64,000 nt of DNA from Pseudomonas viridiflava (lineage in GTDB: Bacteria; Pseudomonadota; Gammaproteobacteria; Pseudomonadales; Pseudomonadaceae). The notes under the pieces were generated by a model. That model searched no databases. It had not been told where the DNA came from and saw nothing but the letters and a program-made list of their open reading frames with translations. Shown in pieces: positions 38,840 to 50,095 of the stretch (the first letter of the stretch is position 1; each line of letters opens with the position of its first letter). Both the position numbers and the translations under genes were made by a program. The DNA lies in NCBI RefSeq assembly GCF_900589395.1, contig NZ_UUIS01000025.1, positions 140,965-204,964 of the forward strand, written 5' to 3'.

Positions 38840-40232
38840 CGAACACGCCGGCGCCCTCGCCACCGCTCTTGCGCTTGGAGTTGCTGCGCCGGCGCTTGCG
38901 TGGGCCGGTGCCGGCTTCCTCCTTGGTGCCCAGGTCACGAATCATGTCGCGGCGCTGGCTGTCGTTGCAATCCTGGTAACGGGTCCACCAGTCGCCCAGG
39001 CCGTCGGTCTGCTCGCCGGCGCTTTCACGCAGCAGCAGGAAGTCGTAGGCGGCGCGAAAGCGCGGGTGGTCCAGCAGCAGGTCGGCGCGTTTGCCGGCGC
39101 GGCGCGGCAGGCGCTCCTGCATGTCCCAGATCTCGCGGATCGGCAAGGTGAAACGTTTGGGGATCGCAATGCTGCGGCATTGCTCGACGATCAGGTCGTG
39201 CGAGGCCTCGTTCATGGCCGCCAGCGGCGGTGCACCACGCTCCTGCAGGCGCAGGACCTTGGCGGGCAAGGCCGGCCACAGCAGCGCGGCAAACATGAAG
39301 GCCGGGGTCACCGGCTTTTCCTGGCGCACGCGCAGGTCAGTATTGGCCAGCGCCTGGCTGATCAGCGTATGGGTGTAGGTCGGGTTGTATTCCAGCGCCT
39401 TGGCGGTGGCCGGGAACAGCGAGTCGAACAGTTCGAGGTCGACCAGCATTTCGAAGGTGATCTCACCGTGCCCGGACAGGAACAGCTTGAGGGTTTCTTC
39501 GAACAGGCGGGCTGCCGGAATATCACGCAGCATCGGTGCCAGCGGGCGAATCGGCAGGGTGGTGTGTTTCTCGATGCCGAAATTGAGCTTGGCCGCAAAG
39601 CGCACCGCACGCAGCATGCGCACCGGGTCTTCCTTGTAGCGTTGCTGCGGATCGCCGATCAGGCGGATCAGCCGGTTGCGGATGTCGTGCACGCCATTGG
39701 CGTAATCGAGGATGCGCTCGGTGACCGGATCGTAATACAGCGCGTTGATCGTGAAGTCGCGGCGCTGCGCGTCATCTTCCAGCGTGCCGTAGACGTTGTC
39801 GCGCAGAATCCGCCCGCTGGAGTTGCGCGAAGACTGGTTGGTGTCTTCTTCGTCATCTTCGTGCGGGTGGTTGGCGCGAAAGGTCGCCACTTCAATGATT
39901 TCACGGCCGAAATGGATGTGAACCAGCTTGAAGCGCCGGCCGATGATGCGCGCGTTGCGAAACTCGGCACGGATCTGCTCGGGCGTGGCACTGGTGGCGA
40001 CGTCGAAATCCTTGGGATTGATCTGCAGCAGCAGGTCGCGTACACAGCCGCCGACCAGATAGGCCTGGTAGCCCGCGGTTTGCAGGCGCTCGACGATGTT
40101 GACCGCATGACGGCTGAACTGGGCACGTTGCAGCGAGTGCTGGTTACTGTTGAGCACGATCGGCGTGGAACGTATGTGTTGCTGCGGCGTGCGCAGCGGG
40201 GAACGGAATGACTGGAACAGCTTCTTCAGCAT
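38832..40232 (-). CDS. pcnB: Poly(A) polymerase I
   Basis: A 466-residue class II nucleotidyltransferase that adds A-tails to RNA. Key parts are LVGGCVRDLLL, NPKDFDVATSATP with the catalytic aspartates, GRRFKLVHI, DFTINALYYD and RLIGDPQQRYKEDPVRMLRAVRFA. The C-terminus is very basic (PRKRRRSNSKRKSGG), typical of Pcn proteins. The ATG at 40232 gives MLKKLFQSF. A GTG nine bases earlier is possible. It is transcribed after CrcZ on the same strand. Confidence 0.95.
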   Translation of the reverse strand: MLKKLFQSFRSPLRTPQQHIRSTPIVLNSNQHSLQRAQFSRHAVNIVERLQTAGYQAYLVGGCVRDLLLQINPKDFDVATSATPEQIRAEFRNARIIGRRFKLVHIHFGREIIEVATFRANHPHEDDEEDTNQSSRNSSGRILRDNVYGTLEDDAQRRDFTINALYYDPVTERILDYANGVHDIRNRLIRLIGDPQQRYKEDPVRMLRAVRFAAKLNFGIEKHTTLPIRPLAPMLRDIPAARLFEETLKLFLSGHGEITFEMLVDLELFDSLFPATAKALEYNPTYTHTLISQALANTDLRVRQEKPVTPAFMFAALLWPALPAKVLRLQERGAPPLAAMNEASHDLIVEQCRSIAIPKRFTLPIREIWDMQERLPRRAGKRADLLLDHPRFRAAYDFLLLRESAGEQTDGLGDWWTRYQDCNDSQRRDMIRDLGTKEEAGTGPRKRRRSNSKRKSGGEGAGVFDE

Positions 40233-40379
40233 GGGATGCACTGTTTGAAGGAATATTCGGCCAAAACAGGGAGTGACCGCATGATGGGCGGGGATTCTAG
40301 CATTTGATCGTGCAATGGTGTAGGAAGCGTCGTCGCGAGGGAGATCTGGAGGGATATTTTCGAGAAGGGAAGGCTCGCT

Positions 40380-40757
40380 TCCGGACTCCAGAAGCTACCA
40401 GGGGAGCCGAAGCTCCCCCAAAGTGCGTGCTCTTTATTTTTATTATGAGTGCGGGCTCTTGTTCTTGTTGGGTGCCCATTCACAGACGTTCTGCCTGTGA
40501 AACCTCTCAAATCGAGAGTAAAGAGCAAACGGATTGCTTTGGCCGCTGTAGTGCAATGATCAATCGATCCAACCAGTTCAGGCGCTACCTTGGGGTAGTT
40601 TTTGTTGTTCTCGGCCTGGTTGCGGGGCAAGCCCCAAATACAACACCTCTCCAAAAGAATCAGTTAGCTGCGCCTCCGCCATGTTGTTCTTGTTATGCGT
40701 GAGTCGTTTCGTCTTGTTTTTATTGTGTGGGTGCATCGGGTTTTTATTTTTCTTGTA
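40380..40757 (-). ncRNA. crcZ: CrcZ small RNA (Hfq/Crc decoy)
   Basis: The 700-base gap between cbrB and pcnB has no convincing gene, but on the minus strand it carries repeated A-rich AAnAAnAA motifs: near 40682-40696 (AACAAGAACAAC), 40597-40611 (AACAACAAAAAC), 40455-40470 (AACAAGAACAAG), 40431-40447 (AATAAAAATAAAG), 40711-40727 and 40740-40752. These are Hfq-binding catabolite-activity motifs. A sigma-54 promoter sits just upstream. Position (between cbrB and pcnB), strand and length match CrcZ of other pseudomonads, where it binds Hfq/Crc and lifts catabolite repression. The 5' end is set from the promoter. The 3' end is uncertain: it is placed near hairpins at 40401-40419 and 40379-40397. 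Confidence 0.85.
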
Positions 40758-40767
40758 CTAAGCATAT

Positions 40768-40784
40768 AGCAGGAGCTGTGCCAA
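40768..40784 (-). promoter_or_regulatory. Sigma-54 promoter of crcZ
   Basis: On the minus strand TTGGCACAGCTCCTGCT has GG and GC exactly 10 bases apart (-24/-12). CbrB, encoded next to it, is the expected activator. The start of the RNA is expected about 11-12 bases downstream. Confidence 0.9.
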
Positions 40785-40842
40785 CTTTTGCAAACCCCTG
40801 TAAATACGGGGTTTGGTCCGCCCTGGTCCAGGGGTTGGACGC

Positions 40843-40881
40843 AAAAAAGCCGGGGTTACGTTACCGTAAGCCCCGGCTTTT
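40843..40881 (-). terminator. Terminator of cbrB
   Basis: A long stem (AAAAGCCGGGG-TTACG / CGTAA-g-CCCCGGCTTTT) with a small loop and a T-run on the minus strand. It separates cbrB from crcZ. Confidence 0.88.
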
Positions 40882-40947
40882 GTTACGTCTGGCAAAGCAT
40901 CGGTAACGTTTTTTGTTCCGGTCAGGGAACTGTTACCCGAAAAACGG

Positions 40948-42390
<1,443 letters not shown>

Positions 42391-42394
42391 TGAT

Positions 42395-45361
42395 TCAGTT
42401 CTCTCGACGGTCTCGGTTCACGGCGGACGTCGCGTCGACATTACGCGGTAAGGTCACCCGGATACGGGTGCCGCGTTGCCGTTCGGGATCGGCCGGGCTG
42501 TCGATGGTGATTTGTCCATAATGCTCTTCAACGATGGAATAGACCAGCGCGAGGCCCAGTCCGGTTCCTTCGCCTGGATCCTTGGTGGTGAAGAAAGGTT
42601 CGAACAATCGGTCCATGATGGCCTTGGGAATGCCGGTGCCTTCGTCCTCGACGATCAGGTCCACCGTGTGTTCGGACGCCTCGCTCTTGACCCGCACCGC
42701 ACTGCCGGGAGTGGAGGCATCGCGGGCGTTGGAAAGCAGGTTGATCAGCACCTGAGCCAGACGCTGCGGGTCGCCGTCGACCCAGTGCGCGGGGTCGCAC
42801 AGGTTGTAGAACTGCACTTCGAAGTTGCGCCGGTTCAGGGCCAGCAGGCCGATGGCATCCTGTGCCACCTCGGCCAGGCACACCGGCTCGTCGCTGTTCT
42901 GGTGGGCGCCGGCATGCGCGAAGCTCATCAACGATTGCACGATGCGCGAGACACGCTTGGTCTGCTCGACGATCTGGCTGCTGATTTCGGCCAGCTCCGG
43001 GTCTTCTTCGCGTTCTTCGCGCAGGTTCTGCGCCAGGCAGGCGATGCCGGTGATCGGGTTGCCGATTTCGTGAGCCACGCCGGCGGCCAGGCGGCCGATA
43101 CTGGCCAGGCGCTCGGAATGCACCAGCTTGTCTTCGAGCATCTGCGTTTCGGTCAGGTCCTCGACCAGTAGCACCAGGCCGCTGTTGCCCGGCGCCAGCG
43201 GCTCGTCGATGGCCGCCTTGTGCAGGTTGAGCCAGCGAATCTGACCGTCCAGCGGCAGTTTCTGCTTGTGCAGGTGTTCGTCGGGCTCGCTGATGAAGTC
43301 GCTGAGCAGGCTTTTCCAGGGCTCGACGATGGTGCTCAGGCGTGAGCCGATCACATGCTGTGCGGGAATGGCCGTCAGCTCTTCCATGGCGCGGTTCCAC
43401 ATCAGGATTTCCTGATCCTTGGCCAGCGAGCAGACGCCCATCGGCAGCTCTTGCAGGGTTTGCCGGTGGTAGCGGCGCAGTGCATCGAGCTCGGCCGCCA
43501 GGCCGGTCAGGCGCGAGTGGTAATCCTCGAGCCGGCTCTCGATGAAGTGGATGTCTTCGGTGACGTATTTTTCGTTGCCGGACTTGTAGGGCAGAAAGGT
43601 CTCGACCATGTCCTGGGCGACGCTGGGGCCCATCAGGCCGGACAGGTTGGCTTCGATACGGTCGCGCAGGCGGCGCAGGGCATAGGGGCGGCGCTCGTCG
43701 AAGGGCAGGTAGAGGTCGCGCAGAGCCTGCTCGACCTCCTTTTGCGCGGCCTTGGCGCCCAGCGGCTTGGCCAGTTGGGTGGCGAATTCCTGCGGTGAGG
43801 CGGCAAACAGTTCGCGGCGTTGCGGGCGACGCACGTTGTCCACCGCGCAGGCTTCGGCGGCGCTGACTTCTTCGGGGCTGGCGTTGGTAAACAGCGACAC
43901 CAGGGTGAACAGCAGCACGTTGGCCGCCAGCGAGGCGATGGCTGCCATGTGCCAGCTGGTGTCGTCCAGCACATAGGTCATGTTCAGCATCGAGAAATAA
44001 AAACCATCGAGCTTGCCCAGCAGCGGTAACAGCATGCTGAAGAGCCAGACCGTGATGCCGGCCAGCAACCCGGCCATGAAGCCGCGCCGGTTGGCGGTCG
44101 GCCAGTACAGCACCGACAGCACCCCCGGCAGAAATTGCAGGGTGGCGACAAAGGCGACGATGCCCATGTTGGCCAGGTCTTGCTGGGCGCCGAGCATCAG
44201 GTAGAAGCAGTAGCCGGCGGCGATGATGGCAATGATCAGACCGCGGCGGGTCCATTTCAGCCAGCGGTAGATATTGCCTTCGGCCGGCGGCTGGTACAGC
44301 GGCAGCACCAGGTGGTTCAGGGCCATGCCCGACAACGCCAGGGTGGTGACGATGATCAGGCCGCTGGCCGCCGACAGCCCGCCGACATAGGCCAGCAGGG
44401 CCAAAGACTTGCTTTGCACGGCCATGCCGATGCCGAGGGTGAAGTACTCCGGGCTGGTGCGCGCCCCCAGCTTCAGGCCGGCCCACAGGATCAGCGGCAC
44501 CGCCAGGCTGATCAGCAGCAGGTACAGCGGCAGGCCCCAACTGGCGCTGACCAGCGAGCGCGGGTTGAGGTTTTCGGTGAAGGTCATGTGGTACATGTGC
44601 GGCATGACGATGGCCGAGGCGAAGAACACCAGCAGCAACGTGCGCCACGGGCCTTCCTGCAGCGGGGTGTGCAGCGAGGCCAGGGCGGTCTGGTTCTGCA
44701 GCAGCCAGACTTCCAGCTGCGACGGGCCGCCGAAGACGTTGTAAAGGGCATAGATGCCCAGTCCGCCCAGGGCCACCAGCTTGATGATCGACTCGAATGC
44801 GATGGCAAACACCAGGCCCTGGTGTTTTTCCCGGGTGGCGATGTGGCGTGAGCCGAAGAAGATCGTGAACAGGCTGATCAGGGCGCAGAAGGCCACCGCG
44901 ACCCGGTTGCGCACCGGCTCGCCGGTCAGGATGCCGATCGAGTCGGCCACCGCCTGGATCTGCAGGGCCAGCAACGGCAGGACGCCGATCAGCATGAAGA
45001 TGGTGGTCAGCGCGCCGGCCCAGGTGCTGCGAAAGCGAAAGGCGAACAGGTCGGCCAGCGATGAAAGCTGGTAGGTGCGGGTGATTTTCAGGATCGGGTA
45101 GAGCAGCACCGGTGCCAGCAGGAAGGCACCGGAAACCCCCAGGTAGCTGGACAGGAAGCCGTAGCCGTACTGGTAGGCCAGGCCGATGGTGCCGTAGAAC
45201 GCCCAGGAACTGGCGTACACCCCCAGCGACAGGGTGTAGGTCAGCGGATGGCGAATGATCGAGCGCGGGATCAGCCCGCGTTCGCTGATCCAGGCCACGC
45301 CGAACAGCACCAGCAGGTAAGCGGCGCTGACCAGCAGCATGTAAGTCAGGCTAAAGCTCAT
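42395..45361 (-). CDS. cbrA: Sensor kinase CbrA with a transporter-like SSS domain
   Basis: A 988-residue protein of usual length. The first ~500 residues form a sodium/solute-symporter-like domain with 12-13 helices ([21 protein letters not shown] and similar). A linker and a PAS domain ([18 protein letters not shown]) follow, then the H-box [12 protein letters not shown], an N-box ([10 protein letters not shown]) and the G-boxes DEGTGI and [11 protein letters not shown]. The symporter part can move histidine in known homologues. The ATG lies 11 bases inside the end of cbrX and the stop is 4 bases before cbrB. Confidence 0.96.
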   Translation of the reverse strand: MSFSLTYMLLVSAAYLLVLFGVAWISERGLIPRSIIRHPLTYTLSLGVYASSWAFYGTIGLAYQYGYGFLSSYLGVSGAFLLAPVLLYPILKITRTYQLSSLADLFAFRFRSTWAGALTTIFMLIGVLPLLALQIQAVADSIGILTGEPVRNRVAVAFCALISLFTIFFGSRHIATREKHQGLVFAIAFESIIKLVALGGLGIYALYNVFGGPSQLEVWLLQNQTALASLHTPLQEGPWRTLLLVFFASAIVMPHMYHMTFTENLNPRSLVSASWGLPLYLLLISLAVPLILWAGLKLGARTSPEYFTLGIGMAVQSKSLALLAYVGGLSAASGLIIVTTLALSGMALNHLVLPLYQPPAEGNIYRWLKWTRRGLIIAIIAAGYCFYLMLGAQQDLANMGIVAFVATLQFLPGVLSVLYWPTANRRGFMAGLLAGITVWLFSMLLPLLGKLDGFYFSMLNMTYVLDDTSWHMAAIASLAANVLLFTLVSLFTNASPEEVSAAEACAVDNVRRPQRRELFAASPQEFATQLAKPLGAKAAQKEVEQALRDLYLPFDERRPYALRRLRDRIEANLSGLMGPSVAQDMVETFLPYKSGNEKYVTEDIHFIESRLEDYHSRLTGLAAELDALRRYHRQTLQELPMGVCSLAKDQEILMWNRAMEELTAIPAQHVIGSRLSTIVEPWKSLLSDFISEPDEHLHKQKLPLDGQIRWLNLHKAAIDEPLAPGNSGLVLLVEDLTETQMLEDKLVHSERLASIGRLAAGVAHEIGNPITGIACLAQNLREEREEDPELAEISSQIVEQTKRVSRIVQSLMSFAHAGAHQNSDEPVCLAEVAQDAIGLLALNRRNFEVQFYNLCDPAHWVDGDPQRLAQVLINLLSNARDASTPGSAVRVKSEASEHTVDLIVEDEGTGIPKAIMDRLFEPFFTTKDPGEGTGLGLALVYSIVEEHYGQITIDSPADPERQRGTRIRVTLPRNVDATSAVNRDRREN

Positions 45362-45527
45362 CGGCGTCTCGCTGGCTTTGCAGGATGAACGTCACCACGA
45401 TGAGGATCAGCCATAGCATATAAGGGCGGTACCAGGCACCTGTGGCGTCGATCCACCAATCCATGATGGCGGGCGAAAACAGATAGATGCCTACCACCAG
45501 GAGCAGGACCAGCCGATAGATATACAT
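45351..45527 (-). CDS. cbrX: Small membrane protein CbrX
   Basis: A 58-residue protein found by reading the sequence just before cbrA. It is very hydrophobic, with two membrane segments (LVLLLVVGIYLF and YMLWLILIVVTFIL). A GGAGG site stands 5 bases before the ATG (CCGGAGGCAGCATG). Its last codons overlap the start of cbrA by 11 bases, so CbrA translation is likely coupled to it. A small gene at this place is known in P. putida as cbrX. The name is given from position and pattern. Confidence 0.8.
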   Translation of the reverse strand: MYIYRLVLLLVVGIYLFSPAIMDWWIDATGAWYRPYMLWLILIVVTFILQSQRDADEL

Positions 45528-45674
45528 GCTGCCTCCGGTTGTGCCGCACGGTGCGCCGCTGGGTGATCGATGACCTGCCCTTTTATGGGGCGGATGGGGT
45601 GCGGCATGTTAACCAATGTCCGGCAACCTGCAAGCGACGTTTTTCGCAGTGTGCCGCAAGGGCTCTGGCCCGGT

Positions 45675-46571
45675 CTATTGCAGGCTTTGCAGCTGGGCTT
45701 CTGGAATGGCCGGCACCTTGGGAATCCGTTCGGCATCCCACTGGCGCACCGCCTGGCCCAGCAGTTCCTGTGGCGTGGCATAGCGCAGGTGTGCGTCGAG
45801 GGGTTGCCCCAGAGCCCGCAGGGCGCGCATCAGCAGGGGCGTGGCCTGATCGGCCGGCAGCGGTGGTGAGCGGTAGGATTTACCGAGCTTGTGGCCGTCG
45901 GGCTGGGTGATCAGCGGTACGTGCAGGTAGCGTGGCTGGGCTACGCCGAGCAGCTCCTGCAGGTACAACTGCCGGGGCGTGGAATCGAGCAGGTCGGCGC
46001 CGCGCACAATGTCGGTCACACCCTGCCAAGCGTCATCGATGACCACTGCCAGTTGGTAGGCATACAGGCCGTCGCGCCGGCGGATGACAAAGTCGCCGGC
46101 TTCACGGCCCAGGTGCTGGCGCTGCAGACCCTGGACCCGGTCGGTGAAGTGGTACTCCACTTCCGGCACGCGCAAGCGGATGGCTCCGGCCTCAGAGGCA
46201 TGCCCCAGGTTGCGGCACACGCCAGGATAAATGCCATGGAAGGGCTCGAGTTGTTTGCGCGAGCAGGTGCAGGCATAGGCCAGGCCATGGTTGAACCAGC
46301 GTTGCAGTATCTGTTCGTAGGCCTGGTGCCGCGCGCTTTGCCGGACGCAGGCGCCGTCCCATTCAAAGCCGTAGGTTTCCAGGGTTTGCAAGATGGCTGC
46401 CTGGGCGCCGGCCACTTCGCGTGGCGGGTCCAGGTCTTCCATGCGCATCAGCCACAAGCCGCCGGCGGCACGGGCATCCAGATAGGACGCCAGGGCGGCG
46501 ACCAGTGAGCCGAAGTGCAGGTAACCGCTGGGCGTTGGCGCAAAGCGCCCGATGTAAGTGGAGGTTTTCAT
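45675..46571 (-). CDS. gluQ: Glutamyl-Q tRNA(Asp) synthetase
   Basis: A 298-residue truncated GluRS-like enzyme that glutamylates queuosine at position 34 of tRNA-Asp. It has the class I HIGH-like motif in YIGRFAPTPSGYLHFGSL and the zinc-site cysteines (YACTCSRKQL and YPGVCRN). The KMSKS region is replaced by HKLGKSYRSP. It has no anticodon-binding domain. The gene often follows dksA, as here. Confidence 0.95.
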   Translation of the reverse strand: MKTSTYIGRFAPTPSGYLHFGSLVAALASYLDARAAGGLWLMRMEDLDPPREVAGAQAAILQTLETYGFEWDGACVRQSARHQAYEQILQRWFNHGLAYACTCSRKQLEPFHGIYPGVCRNLGHASEAGAIRLRVPEVEYHFTDRVQGLQRQHLGREAGDFVIRRRDGLYAYQLAVVIDDAWQGVTDIVRGADLLDSTPRQLYLQELLGVAQPRYLHVPLITQPDGHKLGKSYRSPPLPADQATPLLMRALRALGQPLDAHLRYATPQELLGQAVRQWDAERIPKVPAIPEAQLQSLQ

Positions 46572-46611
46572 GGGGCGCCATGTTACTGGCCCGTCACGGG
46601 CCGGAAAACAA

Positions 46612-46633
46612 AAAAGACGCCGAGGCGTCTTTT
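46612..46633 (-). terminator. Terminator of dksA
   Basis: A 10-bp perfect stem (AAAAGACGCC / GGCGTCTTTT) with a 2-base nominal loop. It has T-runs on both strands, 18 bases after the dksA stop. Confidence 0.88.
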
Positions 46634-46651
46634 AAGCTCAGACCGGCGATG

Positions 46652-47089
46652 TTACTTGCCGACTTGTTTTTCCTTGATTTCCGCCAGGGTCTTGCAGTCG
46701 ATGCACAGGTCGGCAGTCGGGCGGGCTTCGAGGCGGCGGATACCGATCTCGACACCGCAGGATTCACACCAGCCGTACTCTTCATCGATGATCAGTTGCA
46801 GGGTCTTGTCGATCTTTTTGATCAACTTGCGTTCACGGTCACGTGCCCGCAGTTCAAGGCTGAATTCTTCTTCCTGGCTGGCACGGTCGGCCGGGTCAGG
46901 GAAGTTTGCCGCTTCGTCCTTCATGTGGTCGACCGTGCGGTCGACCTCCACCATCAAGTCCTGTTTCCATTTGTTCAGGATCTTGGTGAAGTGCGCGCGC
47001 ATGGGCTCGCCCATATACTCTTCACCCGGTGTCGCCTTGTAGGGTTCGAGGCCGCTGATTACATTTTTTTGCTTATCTGGGGTGGGCAT
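46652..47089 (-). CDS. dksA: Transcription factor DksA
   Basis: A 145-residue protein that binds the secondary channel of RNA polymerase and works with ppGpp. The coiled-coil tip DPADRASQEEEF with the key DxxDxA aspartates is intact. The zinc finger has four cysteines (CESC ... CIDC). The ATG at 47089 follows GAGAGG. A GTG 18 bases earlier is not used. The rrn and tRNA promoters in this window are the kind it controls. Confidence 0.96.
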   Translation of the reverse strand: MPTPDKQKNVISGLEPYKATPGEEYMGEPMRAHFTKILNKWKQDLMVEVDRTVDHMKDEAANFPDPADRASQEEEFSLELRARDRERKLIKKIDKTLQLIIDEEYGWCESCGVEIGIRRLEARPTADLCIDCKTLAEIKEKQVGK

Positions 47090-47428
47090 GTATGGACCGC
47101 CTCTCACTCTTTTCTAATCTGTTGCGCAGGATGTTCCATCACCGACACCCGTCGGCCCTGCAGGTGCAAGCCGGCGAACTTACCAGATCAAATGAGCGTG
47201 CGCTACTCCCGGTTGTCGAGCATGGCGCCTGCCTGTGAACGGGCCGTTAACGTGTACCGCTAATAGATGAACTCTAGACATTGCCGGACGTCGTAGTTTG
47301 TTTTTTGCCGGGTTATTTGCTCTTTTGAAGGGCGTGTCTACGCCACTGGCCACCCTTGGGTAGAATGGCCGGCAAGTGTGGACAACCTGCGTTCACCTGC
47401 GTATCCAGCCGACCCGAGAAGGAAAATC
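47090..47428. other. Intergenic region between dksA and the aminotransferase (divergent)
   Basis: A 339-base stretch holding the two divergent promoters. A TAGAAT at 47361-47366 could be the -10 of the aminotransferase gene, but no good -35 is seen at the right distance. I see no other gene, repeat or sRNA. Confidence 0.5.
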
Positions 47429-48601
47429 ATGGCCCAGCCCTACAGTGCGCGCAGCCGCGCCATCGAACCGTTTCATGTCATGGCCCTGCTGGAGCGGGCC
47501 AATGAACTGCAAGCGGCCGGCTTTGATGTCATTCACCTGGAGATCGGCGAGCCGGACTTCAGTACGGCCCAGCCGATCATCGAGGCCGGGCAGGCGGCGC
47601 TGGCAGCAGGCAAGACCCGCTACACCGCCGCCCGTGGCCTGCCGGAACTGCGCCAGGCCATTGCCGGCTTCTACGCCACCCGCCACGGGCTGGACATCGA
47701 CCCGCAGCGTATTCTGGTGACGCCAGGCGGTTCGGGCGCTTTGTTGCTGGCCAGCAGTCTGTTGGTGGAGGCGGGCAAGCACTGGCTGTTGGCGGACCCG
47801 GGTTACCCGTGCAACCGACACTTTCTGCGCCTGATCGAAGGGGGCGCGCAACTGGTGCCGGTGGGTGTCGAAGAGCGTTACCAGTTGACGGGCGCCCTGG
47901 TCGATCGCCACTGGAATCAGGACAGCGTCGGCGCCCTGGTGGCGTCCCCGGCCAATCCGACCGGCACGCTGCTCAGCCGTGACGAACTGGCCGCGCTGTC
48001 CACTGCGCTCAAGGCGCATGACGGGCACCTGGTGGTGGACGAGATCTATCACGGCCTGACCTACGGGGTGGACGCCAGCAGTGTGCTGGAAGTCGATGAT
48101 GACGCCTTTGTGCTTAATAGTTTTTCAAAGTATTTCGGCATGACCGGCTGGCGTCTGGGATGGCTGGTGGCACCACAGGCTGCCGTGGGCGAGCTGGAAA
48201 AACTGGCACAAAACCTCTACATCAGTGCATCGAGCGTGGCGCAGTACGCGGCGTTGGCGTGTTTCGAGCCCCACACGCTGGACATCCTCGAAACGCGCCG
48301 TGATGCCTTCAGGCAGCGGCGCGACTACCTGTTGCCGGCCTTGCGCGCGCTAGGTTTCGGAATTGCCGTAGAGCCTGAAGGTGCTTTTTATCTGTATGCC
48401 GATATCAGCGCGTTCGGCGATGATGCCTTCGCATTCTGTCGCTATTTTCTGGAAAAAGAGCATGTAGCCTTTACGCCGGGATTGGACTTCGGTCGTCACG
48501 GCGCCGGCCACCATGTGCGCTTTTCCTACACCCAGAGCCTGCCGCGTCTGGAACAGGCGGTGGAGCGGATTGCCCGTGGCCTGCAGAGCTGGCAAGGCTG
48601 A
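47429..48601 (+). CDS. PLP-dependent class I/II aminotransferase
   Basis: A 390-residue aminotransferase. The pyridoxal-phosphate lysine is in [18 protein letters not shown]. Other family parts are [24 protein letters not shown] and VRFSYTQSL near the C-terminus. It resembles aspartate or alanine aminotransferases, but the substrate cannot be fixed by reading. The ATG at 47429 follows AAGGA; the longer frame has no ribosome site. Its stop overlaps the sfsA ATG by one base (TGATG). Confidence 0.9.
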   Translation: MAQPYSARSRAIEPFHVMALLERANELQAAGFDVIHLEIGEPDFSTAQPIIEAGQAALAAGKTRYTAARGLPELRQAIAGFYATRHGLDIDPQRILVTPGGSGALLLASSLLVEAGKHWLLADPGYPCNRHFLRLIEGGAQLVPVGVEERYQLTGALVDRHWNQDSVGALVASPANPTGTLLSRDELAALSTALKAHDGHLVVDEIYHGLTYGVDASSVLEVDDDAFVLNSFSKYFGMTGWRLGWLVAPQAAVGELEKLAQNLYISASSVAQYAALACFEPHTLDILETRRDAFRQRRDYLLPALRALGFGIAVEPEGAFYLYADISAFGDDAFAFCRYFLEKEHVAFTPGLDFGRHGAGHHVRFSYTQSLPRLEQAVERIARGLQSWQG

Positions 48602-49326
48602 TGCGCTTTTTTCCTGCGCTGGAAACCGGCCGCCTGCTCCTGCGTTACAAGCGCTTTCTGGCTGACATTGAAACCGACTCGGGCGAACGGTTGACCATCC
48701 ACTGTCCCAATACCGGGTCGATGCTCAATTGCATGCTGCCCGGCGGGCGGGTGTGGTTCAGTCGCTCCAGCGACCCCAAGCGCAAGTTGCCCGGCACCTG
48801 GGAGATCAGCGAAACCCCGCAGGGCCGGCTGGCCTGTATCAACACCGGCCGGGCCAATGCGCTGGTCGAGGAAGCGCTGCACGCCGGCATCATCGATGAA
48901 CTCAACGGCTTTACCGCGCTCAAGCGCGAAGTGCCTTATGGCGTAGAGAAAAGCCGGGTGGATTTTCGTCTGCAGTACCCTGACGGCGATCTGTACCTGG
49001 AGGTCAAGAGCGTCACGCTGGGCTTCGATGACTCCTGCGTGGCGGCCTTCCCGGATGCGGTGACCCAGCGCGGCGCACGGCATCTGCGTGAACTGGCCGC
49101 CCTGGCGCGTGATGGGGTGCGCGCGGCCTTGTTGTATTGCGTGAACCTTTCAGGCATCGACGCCGTGCGTCCGGCCAGGGAAATCGACCCGGCCTATGCG
49201 GCAGCCTTGGGTGATGCGGTGGCGGCAGGGGTGCAGGTGCTGGCTTATGGCGTGGACATCAACGTTGAAGAGGTGCGCCTGGTCAGGCGCTTGCAGGTGC
49301 TGGAGCCTGGTGTGGAGCCGGCATAA
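48601..49326 (+). CDS. sfsA: SfsA family DNA-binding protein
   Basis: A 241-residue protein named for sugar fermentation stimulation. It has an N-terminal OB-like part ([27 protein letters not shown]) and a nuclease-like core ([21 protein letters not shown] with D-x(n)-E-x-K, then [16 protein letters not shown]). The core is like a PD-(D/E)xK fold, but no nuclease activity is proven. Coupled with the aminotransferase. Confidence 0.92.
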   Translation: MRFFPALETGRLLLRYKRFLADIETDSGERLTIHCPNTGSMLNCMLPGGRVWFSRSSDPKRKLPGTWEISETPQGRLACINTGRANALVEEALHAGIIDELNGFTALKREVPYGVEKSRVDFRLQYPDGDLYLEVKSVTLGFDDSCVAAFPDAVTQRGARHLRELAALARDGVRAALLYCVNLSGIDAVRPAREIDPAYAAALGDAVAAGVQVLAYGVDINVEEVRLVRRLQVLEPGVEPA

Positions 49327-49330
49327 AACC

Positions 49331-49441
49331 CGTAGGAGCGCGCCTGCCCGCGACCGGCTGCGCAGCAGTCGTAAAATATCAGCGTCTAATAAATTTCTGC
49401 GAGCGCTGCGCACTCGGTCGCGGGCAGAGCGCGCTCCTACG
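49331..49441. repeat. REPIN (inverted GTAGGAGCGCGC pair)
   Basis: A near-perfect palindrome CGTAGGAGCGCG ... CGCGCTCCTACG with a spacer like that at 5595. The right flank (GTGAATTAACCTCAAATAAA...GTTATTTGAGG) matches the right flank of the 2094 element. Lies between the convergent ends of sfsA and the Rieske gene. Confidence 0.85.
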
Positions 49442-49532
49442 GGTGTGAATTAACCTCAAATAAATCAATACGTTATTTGAGGCTTGATAGGGACGGCAAC
49501 GGTTGCGAAGGCTGGCTTCTCATGTTTCCAGA

Positions 49533-49856
49533 TCAAGACACCGGTTCGATGAACAGGCCGTCGGCATTCTCCAGGCAGCGCACGGCGTCGAGTGACTGGC
49601 CTTCGCAGGGGCCGGCCACGCATTTGCCGCTTTCGATCAGAAACAGCGCGCCGTGATGGGCGCAGTGGATCAGGCTGGCGCTGTCATCCAGGAAGTGGTC
49701 GGCCTGCCAGTTCAGGCTGATGCCGCGGTGCGGGCAGCGGTTGCGGTACACGTAGGCCTTGCCCAGGCGTCGAATGGCGAACAACGCCTGGCCGTCAACT
49801 TCCAGGCCCAGGCTTTGCCCTTCCTTGAGCTGATGTGAAAGACACAATAGTTTCAT
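49533..49856 (-). CDS. Rieske [2Fe-2S] ferredoxin-like protein
   Basis: A 107-residue protein with the Rieske cluster motifs CPHRG (C-x-H) and CAHHGA (C-x-x-H) at the normal spacing. It is like NirD/ferredoxin subunits and small electron carriers. Partner unknown. The ATG at 49856 (MKLLCLSHQ) is preferred to an upstream start 30 bases earlier. Confidence 0.9.
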   Translation of the reverse strand: MKLLCLSHQLKEGQSLGLEVDGQALFAIRRLGKAYVYRNRCPHRGISLNWQADHFLDDSASLIHCAHHGALFLIESGKCVAGPCEGQSLDAVRCLENADGLFIEPVS

Positions 49857-50095
49857 GGTGCTGAACCGGTTTTTTCCGATCGCCATTCTGGCATGCCTTG
49901 CACTCAGGATGGCTGGCGTCGAGCCCGTTCGAAGAGCACCTTTAAAGGGAGGGCGGGTGCTCAGGCATCAAGCATGAGTCTTCAGATGTTTCCTGAATTT
50001 ATGTAGCCGATTTCCCTGAATCGGGTATGCCGGCTTCTGACGACCGCCACTGGTTTATTGTCCTGCCCACTGATTTTCGCAGTGGAGGCATAAGC

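Noticed and set aside
40226..40702. Two frames (142 and 132 residues) in the cbrB-pcnB gap
   Set aside because: They lie on CrcZ, show no family features and have no ribosome site.
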